Positions 24,143 to 31,111 of a stretch of 32,518 nucleotides of DNA are shown here, one piece after another; within the stretch, counting starts at the first letter, position 1; the number at the start of each line of letters is the position of its first letter. Source of the DNA: Streptomyces spongiae (GTDB lineage Bacteria; Actinomycetota; Actinomycetes; Streptomycetales; Streptomycetaceae); assembly GCF_009377185.1 (NCBI RefSeq), contig NZ_VJZC01000050.1, positions 1 to 32,518 on the forward strand. Direction: 5' to 3'. The notes beneath the pieces were generated by a model, which was not told where the DNA came from, searched no databases, and saw only the letters and a list, made by a program, of their open reading frames with translations. Position numbers and translations under genes: made by a program.

Positions 24143-25795
24143 ATGTCCGAACGATCTACGCAGGCGCCGCGACGGGCCGCCGGGCCCGGCGCCGGAGCGG
24201 GTGGTGGCGGCAGGGGGTGGACGCTGGCCGTCGTATGCGTGGCCACGTTCATGCTGCTGCTCGACCTGACCGTGGTGAACGTCGCGCTGCCGGACATCCG
24301 GGAGGCCTTCGACGCGAGTTTCACCTCACTTCAGTGGGTGCTCGACGCGTACGCCCTCGGACTCGCCGCGGTCCTGCTGACCGCCGGATCACTGGCCGAC
24401 CGCCTGGGCCGCAAGCGCGTGTTCAACTTCGGCTTCGTCGTCTTCCTGGTGGCCTCGCTCGCCTGCGGACTCGCGACCGACGCCGTCACGCTGTCCGTCG
24501 CCCGCGGCATCCAGGGCCTCGGCGGCGCCGTCCTCTTCGCCATCGGGCCCGCGCTGATCGGGCAGGAGTACCGGGGCAAGGACCGCGGCTGGGCCTTCGG
24601 CGTCTTCGGCGGTGTCGTGGGCCTGTCCATCGCCTTCGGACCGCTGATCGGTGGCGCGCTCACCGATGGGCTCAGCTGGCGGTGGATCTTCCTGGTCAAC
24701 GTCCCGGTCGGTCTGATCGCGCTGGCCGTCAGCCTGCTCCGGATGCGCGAGTCCCGCGAGGAGTCGGCACCCCCGGTCGACTGGTGGGGCCTGGTCCTCT
24801 TCTCCAGCGCTCTGACCCTGCTCGTCCTGGGACTGCTGCGCGGCGAGGCCGACGGGTGGGGCAGCGCGCCGATCGTCGCCATGTTCGTCGCCTCGGCGGT
24901 CCTCCTCGCGGTGTTCGGTGCCGTCGAGAGGCGACTCGGTGAACGGGCCATGCTCCAGCTGTCCTTGTTCAGGAACGTGACGTTCAACGGAGTGTCGGCG
25001 GTCACGCTGCTGTGCGCCGCGGCCACCATGTCGGCGATCTTCCTCCTGGTCTCCTACGTGCAGAACGTGCTGGCGTTCTCGCCCTGGGAGACCGGCCTGC
25101 GGTTCCTCCCGCTGACCCTGACCCTCTTCGTCGCCGCCGCGGTGGCCGGCTCGCTGACGACCCGTGTGCCGCAGCGACTGCTGATGGGGACCTCGCTGGC
25201 GCTCATCGCGATCGGGCTGGTTCTCGTCGCGCTCACCGGCCCGGAGACCTCCTGGACCGCGTTGCTGCCGAGCATGTTCGGCATCGGCCTGGGCATGGGA
25301 CTGTTCAACCCGCCCCGCGCCTCCCTGTCCATCGCCGTCGTGGAACCGTCCAAGGCGGGCATGGCCTCGGGCATCAACGAGACGTTCCAGCAGGTGGGTG
25401 TCGCCATCGGTATCGCCGGTTTCGGCGCCGCTTTCCAGAGCCGTGTGACGGATCTGTTCGCCGAGTCCGAGGCGGGACGGCAACTGGGCCCCGCCGCGCA
25501 CGAGTTCGGCGAGGCGGTCGCGGCGGGTGGCGGGGCCGAAGCCGTCAGCCGTGCGCCCCGTGAACTGGCCCCCGCGCTCGAAGAGGCGGCACGCACCGCC
25601 TTCGTGAACGGACTGACCGACATCATGCTCGTCTGCGCCGTGGTCGCGGCGGTCGGCGCGGTGGTGGGATTCGCCTTCGTCCGCACCCGGGACCTCCACG
25701 AGAGTGCCCGCACGGAGGCTCTCGACAACACCGGGAGCACCACAGCGCCCGCCTCGTCCACGGACGGTCAGGTGCCGACCACCGCGTCACTCTGA
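24143..25795 (+). CDS. MFS drug/metabolite exporter, DHA2 (EmrB/QacA) type
   Basis: This 550-residue membrane protein fits the 14-helix DHA2 family. The first helix is followed by LLLDLTVVNVALPDI, the hallmark of EmrB/QacA pumps. Motif A appears as GSLADRLGRKRV and the antiporter region as GVVGLSIAFGPLIGGAL. It should expel small hydrophobic molecules in exchange for protons. ATG 24143 is preferred to GTG 24116 because GGGGGGAAAG lies just before it. The MarR regulator follows in the same direction after 124 bp. Its position before the AvrD cluster allows a role in exporting that product, but export of an unrelated toxin is equally possible. Confidence 0.92.
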   Translation: MSERSTQAPRRAAGPGAGAGGGGRGWTLAVVCVATFMLLLDLTVVNVALPDIREAFDASFTSLQWVLDAYALGLAAVLLTAGSLADRLGRKRVFNFGFVVFLVASLACGLATDAVTLSVARGIQGLGGAVLFAIGPALIGQEYRGKDRGWAFGVFGGVVGLSIAFGPLIGGALTDGLSWRWIFLVNVPVGLIALAVSLLRMRESREESAPPVDWWGLVLFSSALTLLVLGLLRGEADGWGSAPIVAMFVASAVLLAVFGAVERRLGERAMLQLSLFRNVTFNGVSAVTLLCAAATMSAIFLLVSYVQNVLAFSPWETGLRFLPLTLTLFVAAAVAGSLTTRVPQRLLMGTSLALIAIGLVLVALTGPETSWTALLPSMFGIGLGMGLFNPPRASLSIAVVEPSKAGMASGINETFQQVGVAIGIAGFGAAFQSRVTDLFAESEAGRQLGPAAHEFGEAVAAGGGAEAVSRAPRELAPALEEAARTAFVNGLTDIMLVCAVVAAVGAVVGFAFVRTRDLHESARTEALDNTGSTTAPASSTDGQVPTTASL

Positions 25796-25919
25796 GACCG
25801 GAGCCGCTCACGCCGTGGGCTACTCTCGAAAGTCCGACGATCGGCGCAAGGGACGCTCGGCATCGCCAAGGGTGGGGGTGCCGGGGGCCCTTCACCTCAG
25901 CGACACGGGAGCGGCCCGA

Positions 25920-26405
25920 ATGACACAGGCGATGCCCACTCCGGCGGAGCCCGCCGGGCTCGACTTCCCCCTCATCCGCAGGACCGGCTACCTGCTGCAC
26001 AAGGCGGGCCTGCTCCTGATGGAGGACGCGGAGCAGGCGCTCATCGCGCAGGGCATGCGCATGCGCTACTTCTACGTCCTCGCGGCCCTGGAGAGTGGAC
26101 TCAGTCTGTCCCAGCAGGATCTGAGCCGGCTGCTCAACCTGGATCCGACGACCATGGTGGCGCTGATCGACGAGATGGAGGGCGCGGGCCATGTGGAGCG
26201 CCGCCGCAACCCGTCGGACCGCAGGCGCTACATCCTGCGCCTGACCGACGACGGCCGCGAGGCTCTTGAGCGCGCCGGGCGCGCCGTCGACCAGGTGGAG
26301 CGGGACTTCCTGTCCACCGTGCCCGAGGCCGACCGTGACCGGCTGCGGACACTGCTCGGCGACCTGCTCGCCGACCGCTGGCCGCGTGTCATCGCCTGCG
26401 AATGA
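25920..26405 (+). CDS. MarR-family regulator
   Basis: This 161-residue winged-helix protein has the MarR pattern: recognition region SLSQQDLSRLLNLDPTTMVALIDEME, then the wing GHVERRRNPSDRRRYILRLTDDGREAL. The first part, GYLLHKAGLLLMEDAEQAL, forms the dimer interface. ATG 25920 has a GGGA ribosome site at about ten bases. It most likely controls the exporter gene in front of it and possibly the following AvrD gene, which begins 168 bp later. The ligand is unknown. Confidence 0.92.
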   Translation: MTQAMPTPAEPAGLDFPLIRRTGYLLHKAGLLLMEDAEQALIAQGMRMRYFYVLAALESGLSLSQQDLSRLLNLDPTTMVALIDEMEGAGHVERRRNPSDRRRYILRLTDDGREALERAGRAVDQVERDFLSTVPEADRDRLRTLLGDLLADRWPRVIACE

Positions 26406-26419
26406 CCTTCTTTTCCAGC

Positions 26420-26475
26420 CGTGTACGCGGATTCCGGAATTCCAGTAAAACGGAAATACGGAATCCGCGTACACG
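26420..26475. repeat. Long inverted repeat, 17-bp perfect arms
   Basis: CGTGTACGCGGATTCCG (26420-26436) and CGGAATCCGCGTACACG (26459-26475) are perfect complements around a 22-bp AT-rich centre. Two short palindromes (ATTCCGGAAT, GGAATTCC) overlap the left arm and centre. It begins 15 bp past the marR stop, so it can serve as a terminator between the exporter unit and the AvrD unit. No T-run follows. Its length and perfection also suit a protein-binding site. Confidence 0.75.
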
Positions 26476-26487
26476 CGTATGATCCCT

Positions 26488-26556
26488 TTACTCCCGCCAC
26501 CTCCCCCGTGTTAGCCTTCATATGTGGTAGGCGGACAAGATCCGCAACACGGGGGA
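26488..26556 (+). promoter_or_regulatory. Putative control region of the avrD-like gene, with a large outer and small inner inverted repeat
   Basis: TTACTC (26488-26493) and TAGCCT (26512-26517) are spaced by 18 bp and could be a -35/-10 pair with a start near 26524. TCCCCCGTGTT (26502-26512) and AACACGGGGGA (26546-26556) are perfect 11-bp arms flanking the -10. GCGGA/TCCGC (26531-26545) forms a small hairpin inside. If the start is right, the outer repeat is a DNA-level site and only the inner hairpin is in the mRNA. Confidence 0.4.
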
Positions 26557-26573
26557 AAGGTAAACGGGGGTAA

Positions 26574-27584
26574 ATGAACAGCAAGGATATATTCTACGGA
26601 TCTCTGGACAGCTGCCTCGGTCCCGGAAACGCACGCTTTTTCGGCAGCGGGTACAAGCGGGTCGTCCAGGAACTGAGGGACATCTCCACCGACGGCTCGG
26701 CCGAGCCGGGCGCGCTCATCACCGCTCGGGGAACCCTGACGTATCCACAGGACTGGTCCCGCAAGTCGGGCGCCGGTGAACTCCGGCCCCATCTCAGCAG
26801 CATCGACGCACTGGTACTGGCCGCGACCCTGGCCGAGGTGCACGTCAGCCGTGCCTTCGGCCTGACAGCCACGGAGCAGCGGCGCACCTGGCTGCGGCAC
26901 GCGGACGTACGCGCCGGGAGCAGTCCGCACGAGGACCTCGCGGACTTTCCCGTGCGGGGCCGGCTCCTCGGAGGTGACAGCCCGGCCTCGGAGGAGTCCG
27001 CGCTGACCAGTACCTTCGACTGCCGTATCGGGGGACTGCGGGTGCGCTGCACGCTCGCCCACGAGCGTGGTTCCGGGACTGAGGGCCCCGCCACCTACGC
27101 CGACGCCTCCCAGGCCCTCGGGCCCGCGCGGGCCCGGCACTACGGCGAGGGTTACAAGAACCGCCACCAGCACGCGGACCAGGTCCATGTCGACCTCGAC
27201 CGGCAGCGTGTCCTGGGACGGCAGCACGTCGTCGCCACGCAGACCGGCCTGGAGACGCTCGGGGCGGAAGCGGCGTTCGGACCGTCGGTTTCGCTGGTCG
27301 ACGCCCTGGTGGGGGTGGCCCAGCTCGCCCAGGTCCTGCTCTACGCGCAGGACGGGCTGTCCCGGGGAAGCAGCAACACGCTCTGGATGAGGCGCTTCGT
27401 CATCAGCACCCGGACGCCGGTACGGCCTCTCGGCCGTAGATTCACCTCGACCGTCCGCACCGCCGGCACCCGGCTCCTCAGCATGGGTGGAGAGGCCTGG
27501 CGCACCGCGGACCTCGCCGTCGACGACTTCTCGGGGATCGGCGGCCGGTGCTCTCTCGCGCACCGGCTGCCCGCAGCCGCCTAG
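26574..27584 (+). CDS. AvrD-family protein, putative condensing enzyme for a syringolide-like metabolite
   Basis: This 336-residue protein matches the AvrD family in length and motifs. It is an internal duplication: LGPGNARFFGSGYKR (15-29) recurs as LGPARARHYGEGYKNR (182-197), and SSIDALVLAATLAEV (75-89) recurs as VSLVDALVGVAQLAQVLLY (239-257). AvrD of Pseudomonas syringae is required to form syringolides, acyl-xylulose-derived elicitors. Its tandem-domain layout recalls AfsA, which joins a beta-keto acyl chain to a C3 sugar phosphate in butyrolactone signalling. An equivalent condensation is inferred here. ATG 26574 follows GGGGG at seven bases. The first codons are unusually A/T-rich for this genome. 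A FabG-like reductase and a kinase-like protein lie downstream, on the same strand. Family identification is from recall of motifs. Confidence 0.75.
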   Translation: MNSKDIFYGSLDSCLGPGNARFFGSGYKRVVQELRDISTDGSAEPGALITARGTLTYPQDWSRKSGAGELRPHLSSIDALVLAATLAEVHVSRAFGLTATEQRRTWLRHADVRAGSSPHEDLADFPVRGRLLGGDSPASEESALTSTFDCRIGGLRVRCTLAHERGSGTEGPATYADASQALGPARARHYGEGYKNRHQHADQVHVDLDRQRVLGRQHVVATQTGLETLGAEAAFGPSVSLVDALVGVAQLAQVLLYAQDGLSRGSSNTLWMRRFVISTRTPVRPLGRRFTSTVRTAGTRLLSMGGEAWRTADLAVDDFSGIGGRCSLAHRLPAAA

Positions 27585-27709
27585 CCGCGCCGCGTTCACC
27601 CGGGCGAGCGGACCCTCTTCATCGCAGTGAGAAATGGAAGAGACGCGGGTGTATTCCCGAGGGTTGCGCCGCCACGGTAATTGCAACAGAACAACGGGGG
27701 AAATCAGTC

Positions 27710-28309
27710 ATGCGCTTTTCACCGACGTTGCGCTTCGGAGAAGTGCTCGTCGTACTCGAAGGACCGGCTCGTATGCTCTGGAAGGAGCCCACGCCACATC
27801 CTGGTGCGAGCCGCTGGACACCCACGGGAATTTGGCCGGACGAGCGGCAGCTGGCGATGGTGCGCGAGCACCTGGAAAGCGAACGGCCACTGCTCGTCCT
27901 GCTGGACGAGGCCCGCAGTCGCGTACCGATGCTGCGGGAGGAGTGGCAGGCCGCACCCTGCCGGCTGCTGAAGGATCTGACGGGCACCTCCTCCGAGGAC
28001 TTCGTGGACGACGAGGTCGTCGAACTGCAACTGCCGTTCCTCGACTGGTTGCCGCCCACGCACCGTGACCGCGCCGCCCGCTTCCTCGCGGACAGCGACG
28101 CGGCACTGTCCCGTACGCCCGTGGCGCTCCTGCCGGCGCTGATGACCGAGGAGACACACGACGAGCTGCCGCCGAGTCCGCGTTTCGCCCGGCGGCTCCT
28201 GCCGACCGCGCTGACCGCGGACCGGCTCGTCGCAGCCGTCGAGCACCTGTTCGCCGACGGTCCGCAGCAGTGCGCGGCCGGAAGCCACACGGGCGAGGGG
28301 GGCCGGTGA
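27710..28309 (+). CDS. Unrecognised 199-residue protein in the AvrD cluster
   Basis: I do not recognise a family. The protein is soluble, with no signal or membrane segment. It is rich in acidic and Arg residues, with a repeated LPxxL pattern (LPFLDWLPPTHRDRAARFL, LLPALMTEETHDELPPSP). A Trp-rich part near residues 20-45 (MLWKEPTPHPGASRW) stands out. ATG 27710 has CGGGGGAAA upstream, like the start region of the AvrD gene. A 125-bp gap separates it from AvrD. Its stop forms TGATG with the next small gene. Codon bias is normal for a Streptomyces gene, which supports it being real. Confidence 0.7.
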   Translation: MRFSPTLRFGEVLVVLEGPARMLWKEPTPHPGASRWTPTGIWPDERQLAMVREHLESERPLLVLLDEARSRVPMLREEWQAAPCRLLKDLTGTSSEDFVDDEVVELQLPFLDWLPPTHRDRAARFLADSDAALSRTPVALLPALMTEETHDELPPSPRFARRLLPTALTADRLVAAVEHLFADGPQQCAAGSHTGEGGR

Positions 28310-28512
28310 TGGACACACGTCACATGGAGCGCCCTGGCGGCGACCTGTTCGCCGGTCCGCCGGGTGACCTGTGCCAGATGCCCAGCCACGAAGAGATCGG
28401 CTCGTTGATCGCCGTGACCGTGGCCGCCAACCTGGCGCTCGTCAACCGGCGGCTCGTGGATCACCGCCGCGCACATCGCGGTGCCGCTCCCGCCGGCCGA
28501 AGGAGCCACTGA
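28309..28512 (+). CDS. Small 67-residue protein in the AvrD cluster
   Basis: The frame begins at ATG 28309, overlapping the previous stop by one base (TGATG) and with GAGGGGGG upstream. It ends with its own TGATG overlap into the reductase gene. The middle part EEIGSLIAVTVAANLALVNRRLV is a plausible amphipathic or weakly hydrophobic helix (written here as EEIGSLIAV to NRRLV), the tail is Arg/His-rich, and there is one Cys (DLCQM). No family is recognised. A chaperone-like subunit, a membrane-contact peptide or a precursor are all possible. The two overlaps and the strong ribosome site argue for translation. Confidence 0.6.
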   Translation: MDTRHMERPGGDLFAGPPGDLCQMPSHEEIGSLIAVTVAANLALVNRRLVDHRRAHRGAAPAGRRSH

Positions 28513-29216
28513 TGGGACGTTCGGTCATGGTCACCGGCGGCAACCGCGGCATCGGGCTCGCCGTGGCCCGTGCGCTGGCCGCCGACGGCGACCGCGTCGC
28601 CGTGACGCACCGCGACACCGAACCGCCCGAGGGGCTGTTCGCCGTACGCGCCGAAATGACGGACGCGAAGAGCATCGACACCGCCTTCGAGAAGGTGGAG
28701 GCGGAACACGGGCCGGTCGAGGTCCTCGTCGTCAACGCGGGCATCACCCGCGACACGCTGTTCCTGCGCATGGACGAGCGGGAGTTCACGGACGTCATCG
28801 ACGTGAACCTGCACGGGGCCTTCCGCACCGTGCGGCGCGCCGTACGCGCGATGGTGCGCGCCCGCTGGGGCCGGGTCGTCCTGATGTCCTCGATGACCTA
28901 CGCGTACGGCGCGCCGGGGCAGGTCAACTACGGCGCGGCCAAAGCCGGAATGCTCGGTATGGCCCGCTCCCTCGCCTGGGAGCTCGGTCCCCGCAACATC
29001 ACGGTCAACATCGTCGCGCCGGGTCTGATCGACACGGACATGAGCCGTGAGATCACCGACCGCCGACGCGAGCACCTGCTGAGCATCACGCCCCTGGGCC
29101 GGTCCGGGGAGGTGGAGGACGTCGCCGCGGCGGTGCGCTATCTGGCGGGCGACTCGGGCCGCTTCGTGACCGGCGCGGTCCTGCCGGTGAGCGGCGGCCT
29201 CGGCCTGGGCGGATGA
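28512..29216 (+). CDS. FabG-like 3-ketoacyl reductase (SDR family)
   Basis: This 234-residue classical short-chain reductase has the NADP loop TGGNRGIG (9-16), NAG (about 76-78), a catalytic Ser in VLMSSM, and Tyr/Lys in NYGAAKAG. The C-terminal part PGLIDTDMSREI and the AGDSGRFVTGAVLPVSGG end match FabG. It would reduce a beta-keto group on an ACP- or CoA-bound chain, or on a condensed product. In butyrolactone pathways a reductase follows the AfsA step, so a parallel role after the AvrD-like protein is plausible. ATG 28512 overlaps the preceding stop (TGATG), with AGGAG upstream. Confidence 0.9.
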   Translation: MGRSVMVTGGNRGIGLAVARALAADGDRVAVTHRDTEPPEGLFAVRAEMTDAKSIDTAFEKVEAEHGPVEVLVVNAGITRDTLFLRMDEREFTDVIDVNLHGAFRTVRRAVRAMVRARWGRVVLMSSMTYAYGAPGQVNYGAAKAGMLGMARSLAWELGPRNITVNIVAPGLIDTDMSREITDRRREHLLSITPLGRSGEVEDVAAAVRYLAGDSGRFVTGAVLPVSGGLGLGG

Positions 29217-29299
29217 CCCGCGCTCCGCGGCCCGCGGCATCCACAACACCCGACACCCCGGCTCCGGCCGGAACACCCACGACGAGAAGAGAGCACACC

Positions 29300-30124
29300 A
29301 TGGGGAACCCAAGCACCCCGAGCGGTCCGGCCGGCTCGCCGCCCACGGCGCCCGCCGGGAAGCGCGGTCTGCACCTCGCCATCTCCGGCACGTACTCCAG
29401 CGGCAAGAGCACCACGACCGAGGCCCTGTCGATAGCGACCGGCATCCCGCGCACGCACGCCATGACCTCCCGCGAGATCCTTGTGGAGCTCATCCCGGGC
29501 AAACAGGTCCAGGAACTCACGGCGTCGGAGCTGACGATGCTCGGACTACGACGGCTCGAGGAGCGCATTCACCACGAGGCGGGTGAGGGGCCGTTCATCT
29601 CGGACGGCTCGGTGATCCACGAGTGGATCTACGGTGAGGCCCGGATGCGGGTCGGCATCAACCCGGGGGCCAACGTCCTCCTCAGGACGGTGAAGAACAT
29701 CGCCGGGCTCCCGGTGAAGCGGTTCTACCGCGACTACATGTACGCGTACGGCGCGGTCGCCAAGTCCCGGGCCAAGCGGATCTACGACGCGTACGTGCAC
29801 CTGCCGGTTGAGTTCGCTATGAAGGCCGACGGCCACCGGCCGGTCTCGGAGAAGTTCCGGAAGCTGTCCGACGACCTTCTGATCGAGACCCTGGAGGAGT
29901 TGCGGATTCCGTACCACGTCGTGGGAGGCAGCGTCCGGGAACGCGTGGAGCGGATCGTCGAGATCTTCGACCTGCCCTTGGTGATGCCGGTCGACGAGGC
30001 CATCGACCAGGCCCACGTCCGGGTGCGGCAGGCGATCGAGGTCCTGGAGACGGACGACCGGTTCCACGAGGCACAGCGCACCAAGTCCCTGCGCCGAAGG
30101 ATCTCGTACGCGATGCGCTTCTGA
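29300..30124 (+). CDS. P-loop NTPase of the AAA_28 / NadR-kinase type
   Basis: This 274-residue protein has a P-loop GTYSSGKST (30-38) and an acidic FISDGSV (D102) as in NadR-like kinases. A Tyr/Arg-rich segment FYRDYMYAYGAVAKSR lies in the middle. Such proteins phosphorylate small molecules, so a sugar-lipid or nucleoside-like product of the cluster is a candidate substrate; this is inference. ATG 29300 is preferred to ATG 29213 (which overlaps the reductase stop as ATGA). The 87 bases between them have many A-ending codons and encode a Pro/Thr-rich string, unlike real coding sequence here, and GAGAAGAGAG lies before 29300. The last gene of the cluster; a hairpin follows 7 bp past the stop. 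Confidence 0.8.
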   Translation: MGNPSTPSGPAGSPPTAPAGKRGLHLAISGTYSSGKSTTTEALSIATGIPRTHAMTSREILVELIPGKQVQELTASELTMLGLRRLEERIHHEAGEGPFISDGSVIHEWIYGEARMRVGINPGANVLLRTVKNIAGLPVKRFYRDYMYAYGAVAKSRAKRIYDAYVHLPVEFAMKADGHRPVSEKFRKLSDDLLIETLEELRIPYHVVGGSVRERVERIVEIFDLPLVMPVDEAIDQAHVRVRQAIEVLETDDRFHEAQRTKSLRRRISYAMRF

Positions 30125-30131
30125 CCGTGAG

Positions 30132-30163
30132 CAGCGGGCGGTCGCTCCGGCGGCCGCCCGCTG
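30132..30163 (+). terminator. Hairpin terminator after the AvrD cluster
   Basis: CAGCGGGCGG (30132-30141) pairs with CCGCCCGCTG (30154-30163) around a 12-base loop. It starts 7 bp past the stop of the P-loop gene, with nothing else ending nearby, so it should end that transcript. Confidence 0.75.
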
Positions 30164-30169
30164 TGCGGG

Positions 30170-30196
30170 GTGTGACGACGATGGTGACCGTCACAC
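30170..30196. promoter_or_regulatory. Inverted repeat upstream of the methyltransferase gene
   Basis: GTGTGACG (30170-30177) and CGTCACAC (30189-30196) are perfect 8-bp arms, and GTGACCGTCAC (30184-30194) is a second nested palindrome. They lie about 90-115 bp before the next start codon. This may be an operator for that gene; no matching regulator gene is adjacent and no clear promoter hexamers were found. Confidence 0.35.
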
Positions 30197-30283
30197 TGTC
30201 AAGATCATCGGACCGCTCGCCAACCAACAGCGTGTGCGGTTAAGTTGGTTGATGTTTCACAAAGGCCGACCCGGGGAGCATCC

Positions 30284-31078
30284 GTGCGACATGACCGCCC
30301 GTTGATCAACAGCAGCGTGCCGCACTCGGCCCGGATCTGGAACTACTGGCTCGGCGGCAAGGACTGCTACGAGATCGACCAGCAGGTCGGGGACGAGATC
30401 CGTAAGGTGAACCCGGAGATCGTCGACATCGCCCGCGCCCAGCGGGCGTTCCTGCGCCGTGCGGTCACCCATCTGACGACCGAGGTCGGCCTGCGCCAGT
30501 TCCTGGACGTCGGCACCGGCCTGCCGACGCTGGACAACACCCATGAGGTCGCCCAGCGGCTCGCGCCGGACGCGCGGATCGTGTACGTGGACCACGACCC
30601 GGTCGTGCTCGCGCACGCAACGGCACTGCTCAACAGCACTCCCGAGGGCGCCACCTCGTACGTGGACGCCGACCTGCGTGACCCGGACGTCATCCTGCGG
30701 AACGCGGCCCACACCCTGGACTTCGAGCAGCCGATCGCGCTGATGATGCTGGGGATCGCCGCGCACGTCCCCGACGACAGTGTGTACGGGATCGTGGGGC
30801 ACCTCCTGGACGCGCTGCCGTCCGGCAGTCACCTCGTGTTCTGCGACAGCACGGAGGTGTACCAGCCGGAGGCCATGCGCGCGATGATCAAGCGCTGGAA
30901 CGAGGCGAGCGACAACCCGCGCACGAATCGCACCCCGGACCAGCTGGCCCGCTTCTTCGACGGTCTCGACCTCCTGGAGCCCGGCCTGCTCTCCGTCGCC
31001 CAGTGGCGCCCCGAGCAGGCCGACGCCCACCTGCCGAGCGAGGTGGACAGCTTCGGCGGGGTGGCCCGCAAGCCGTAG
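30284..31078 (+). CDS. SAM-dependent methyltransferase, DUF574 family
   Basis: This 264-residue protein belongs to the actinobacterial DUF574 (Methyltransf_19) group, recognised from the N-terminal SVPHSARIWNYWLGGKDCYEID and the SAM site FLDVGTGLPT (73-82) followed by the acidic D104 in VYVDHDP. These proteins are abundant in Streptomyces and their substrates are mostly unknown. GTG 30284 has GGGGAG five bases upstream; an earlier TTG at 30245 has no ribosome site. It ends 33 bp from the convergent udgX stop. It is separated from the AvrD cluster by a terminator, so membership of that cluster is unlikely. Confidence 0.88.
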   Translation: MRHDRPLINSSVPHSARIWNYWLGGKDCYEIDQQVGDEIRKVNPEIVDIARAQRAFLRRAVTHLTTEVGLRQFLDVGTGLPTLDNTHEVAQRLAPDARIVYVDHDPVVLAHATALLNSTPEGATSYVDADLRDPDVILRNAAHTLDFEQPIALMMLGIAAHVPDDSVYGIVGHLLDALPSGSHLVFCDSTEVYQPEAMRAMIKRWNEASDNPRTNRTPDQLARFFDGLDLLEPGLLSVAQWRPEQADAHLPSEVDSFGGVARKP

Positions 31079-31111
31079 GGCGAGCTGTTCGCGTGTGTGC
31101 CGGTCGGGGTG

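Noticed and set aside
29213..29299. Upstream ATGA-coupled start of the P-loop gene
   Set aside because: The 29 codons end often in A or T, unlike the surrounding genes, and encode a Pro/Thr-rich string; ATG 29300 has a better ribosome site. Not fully excluded.
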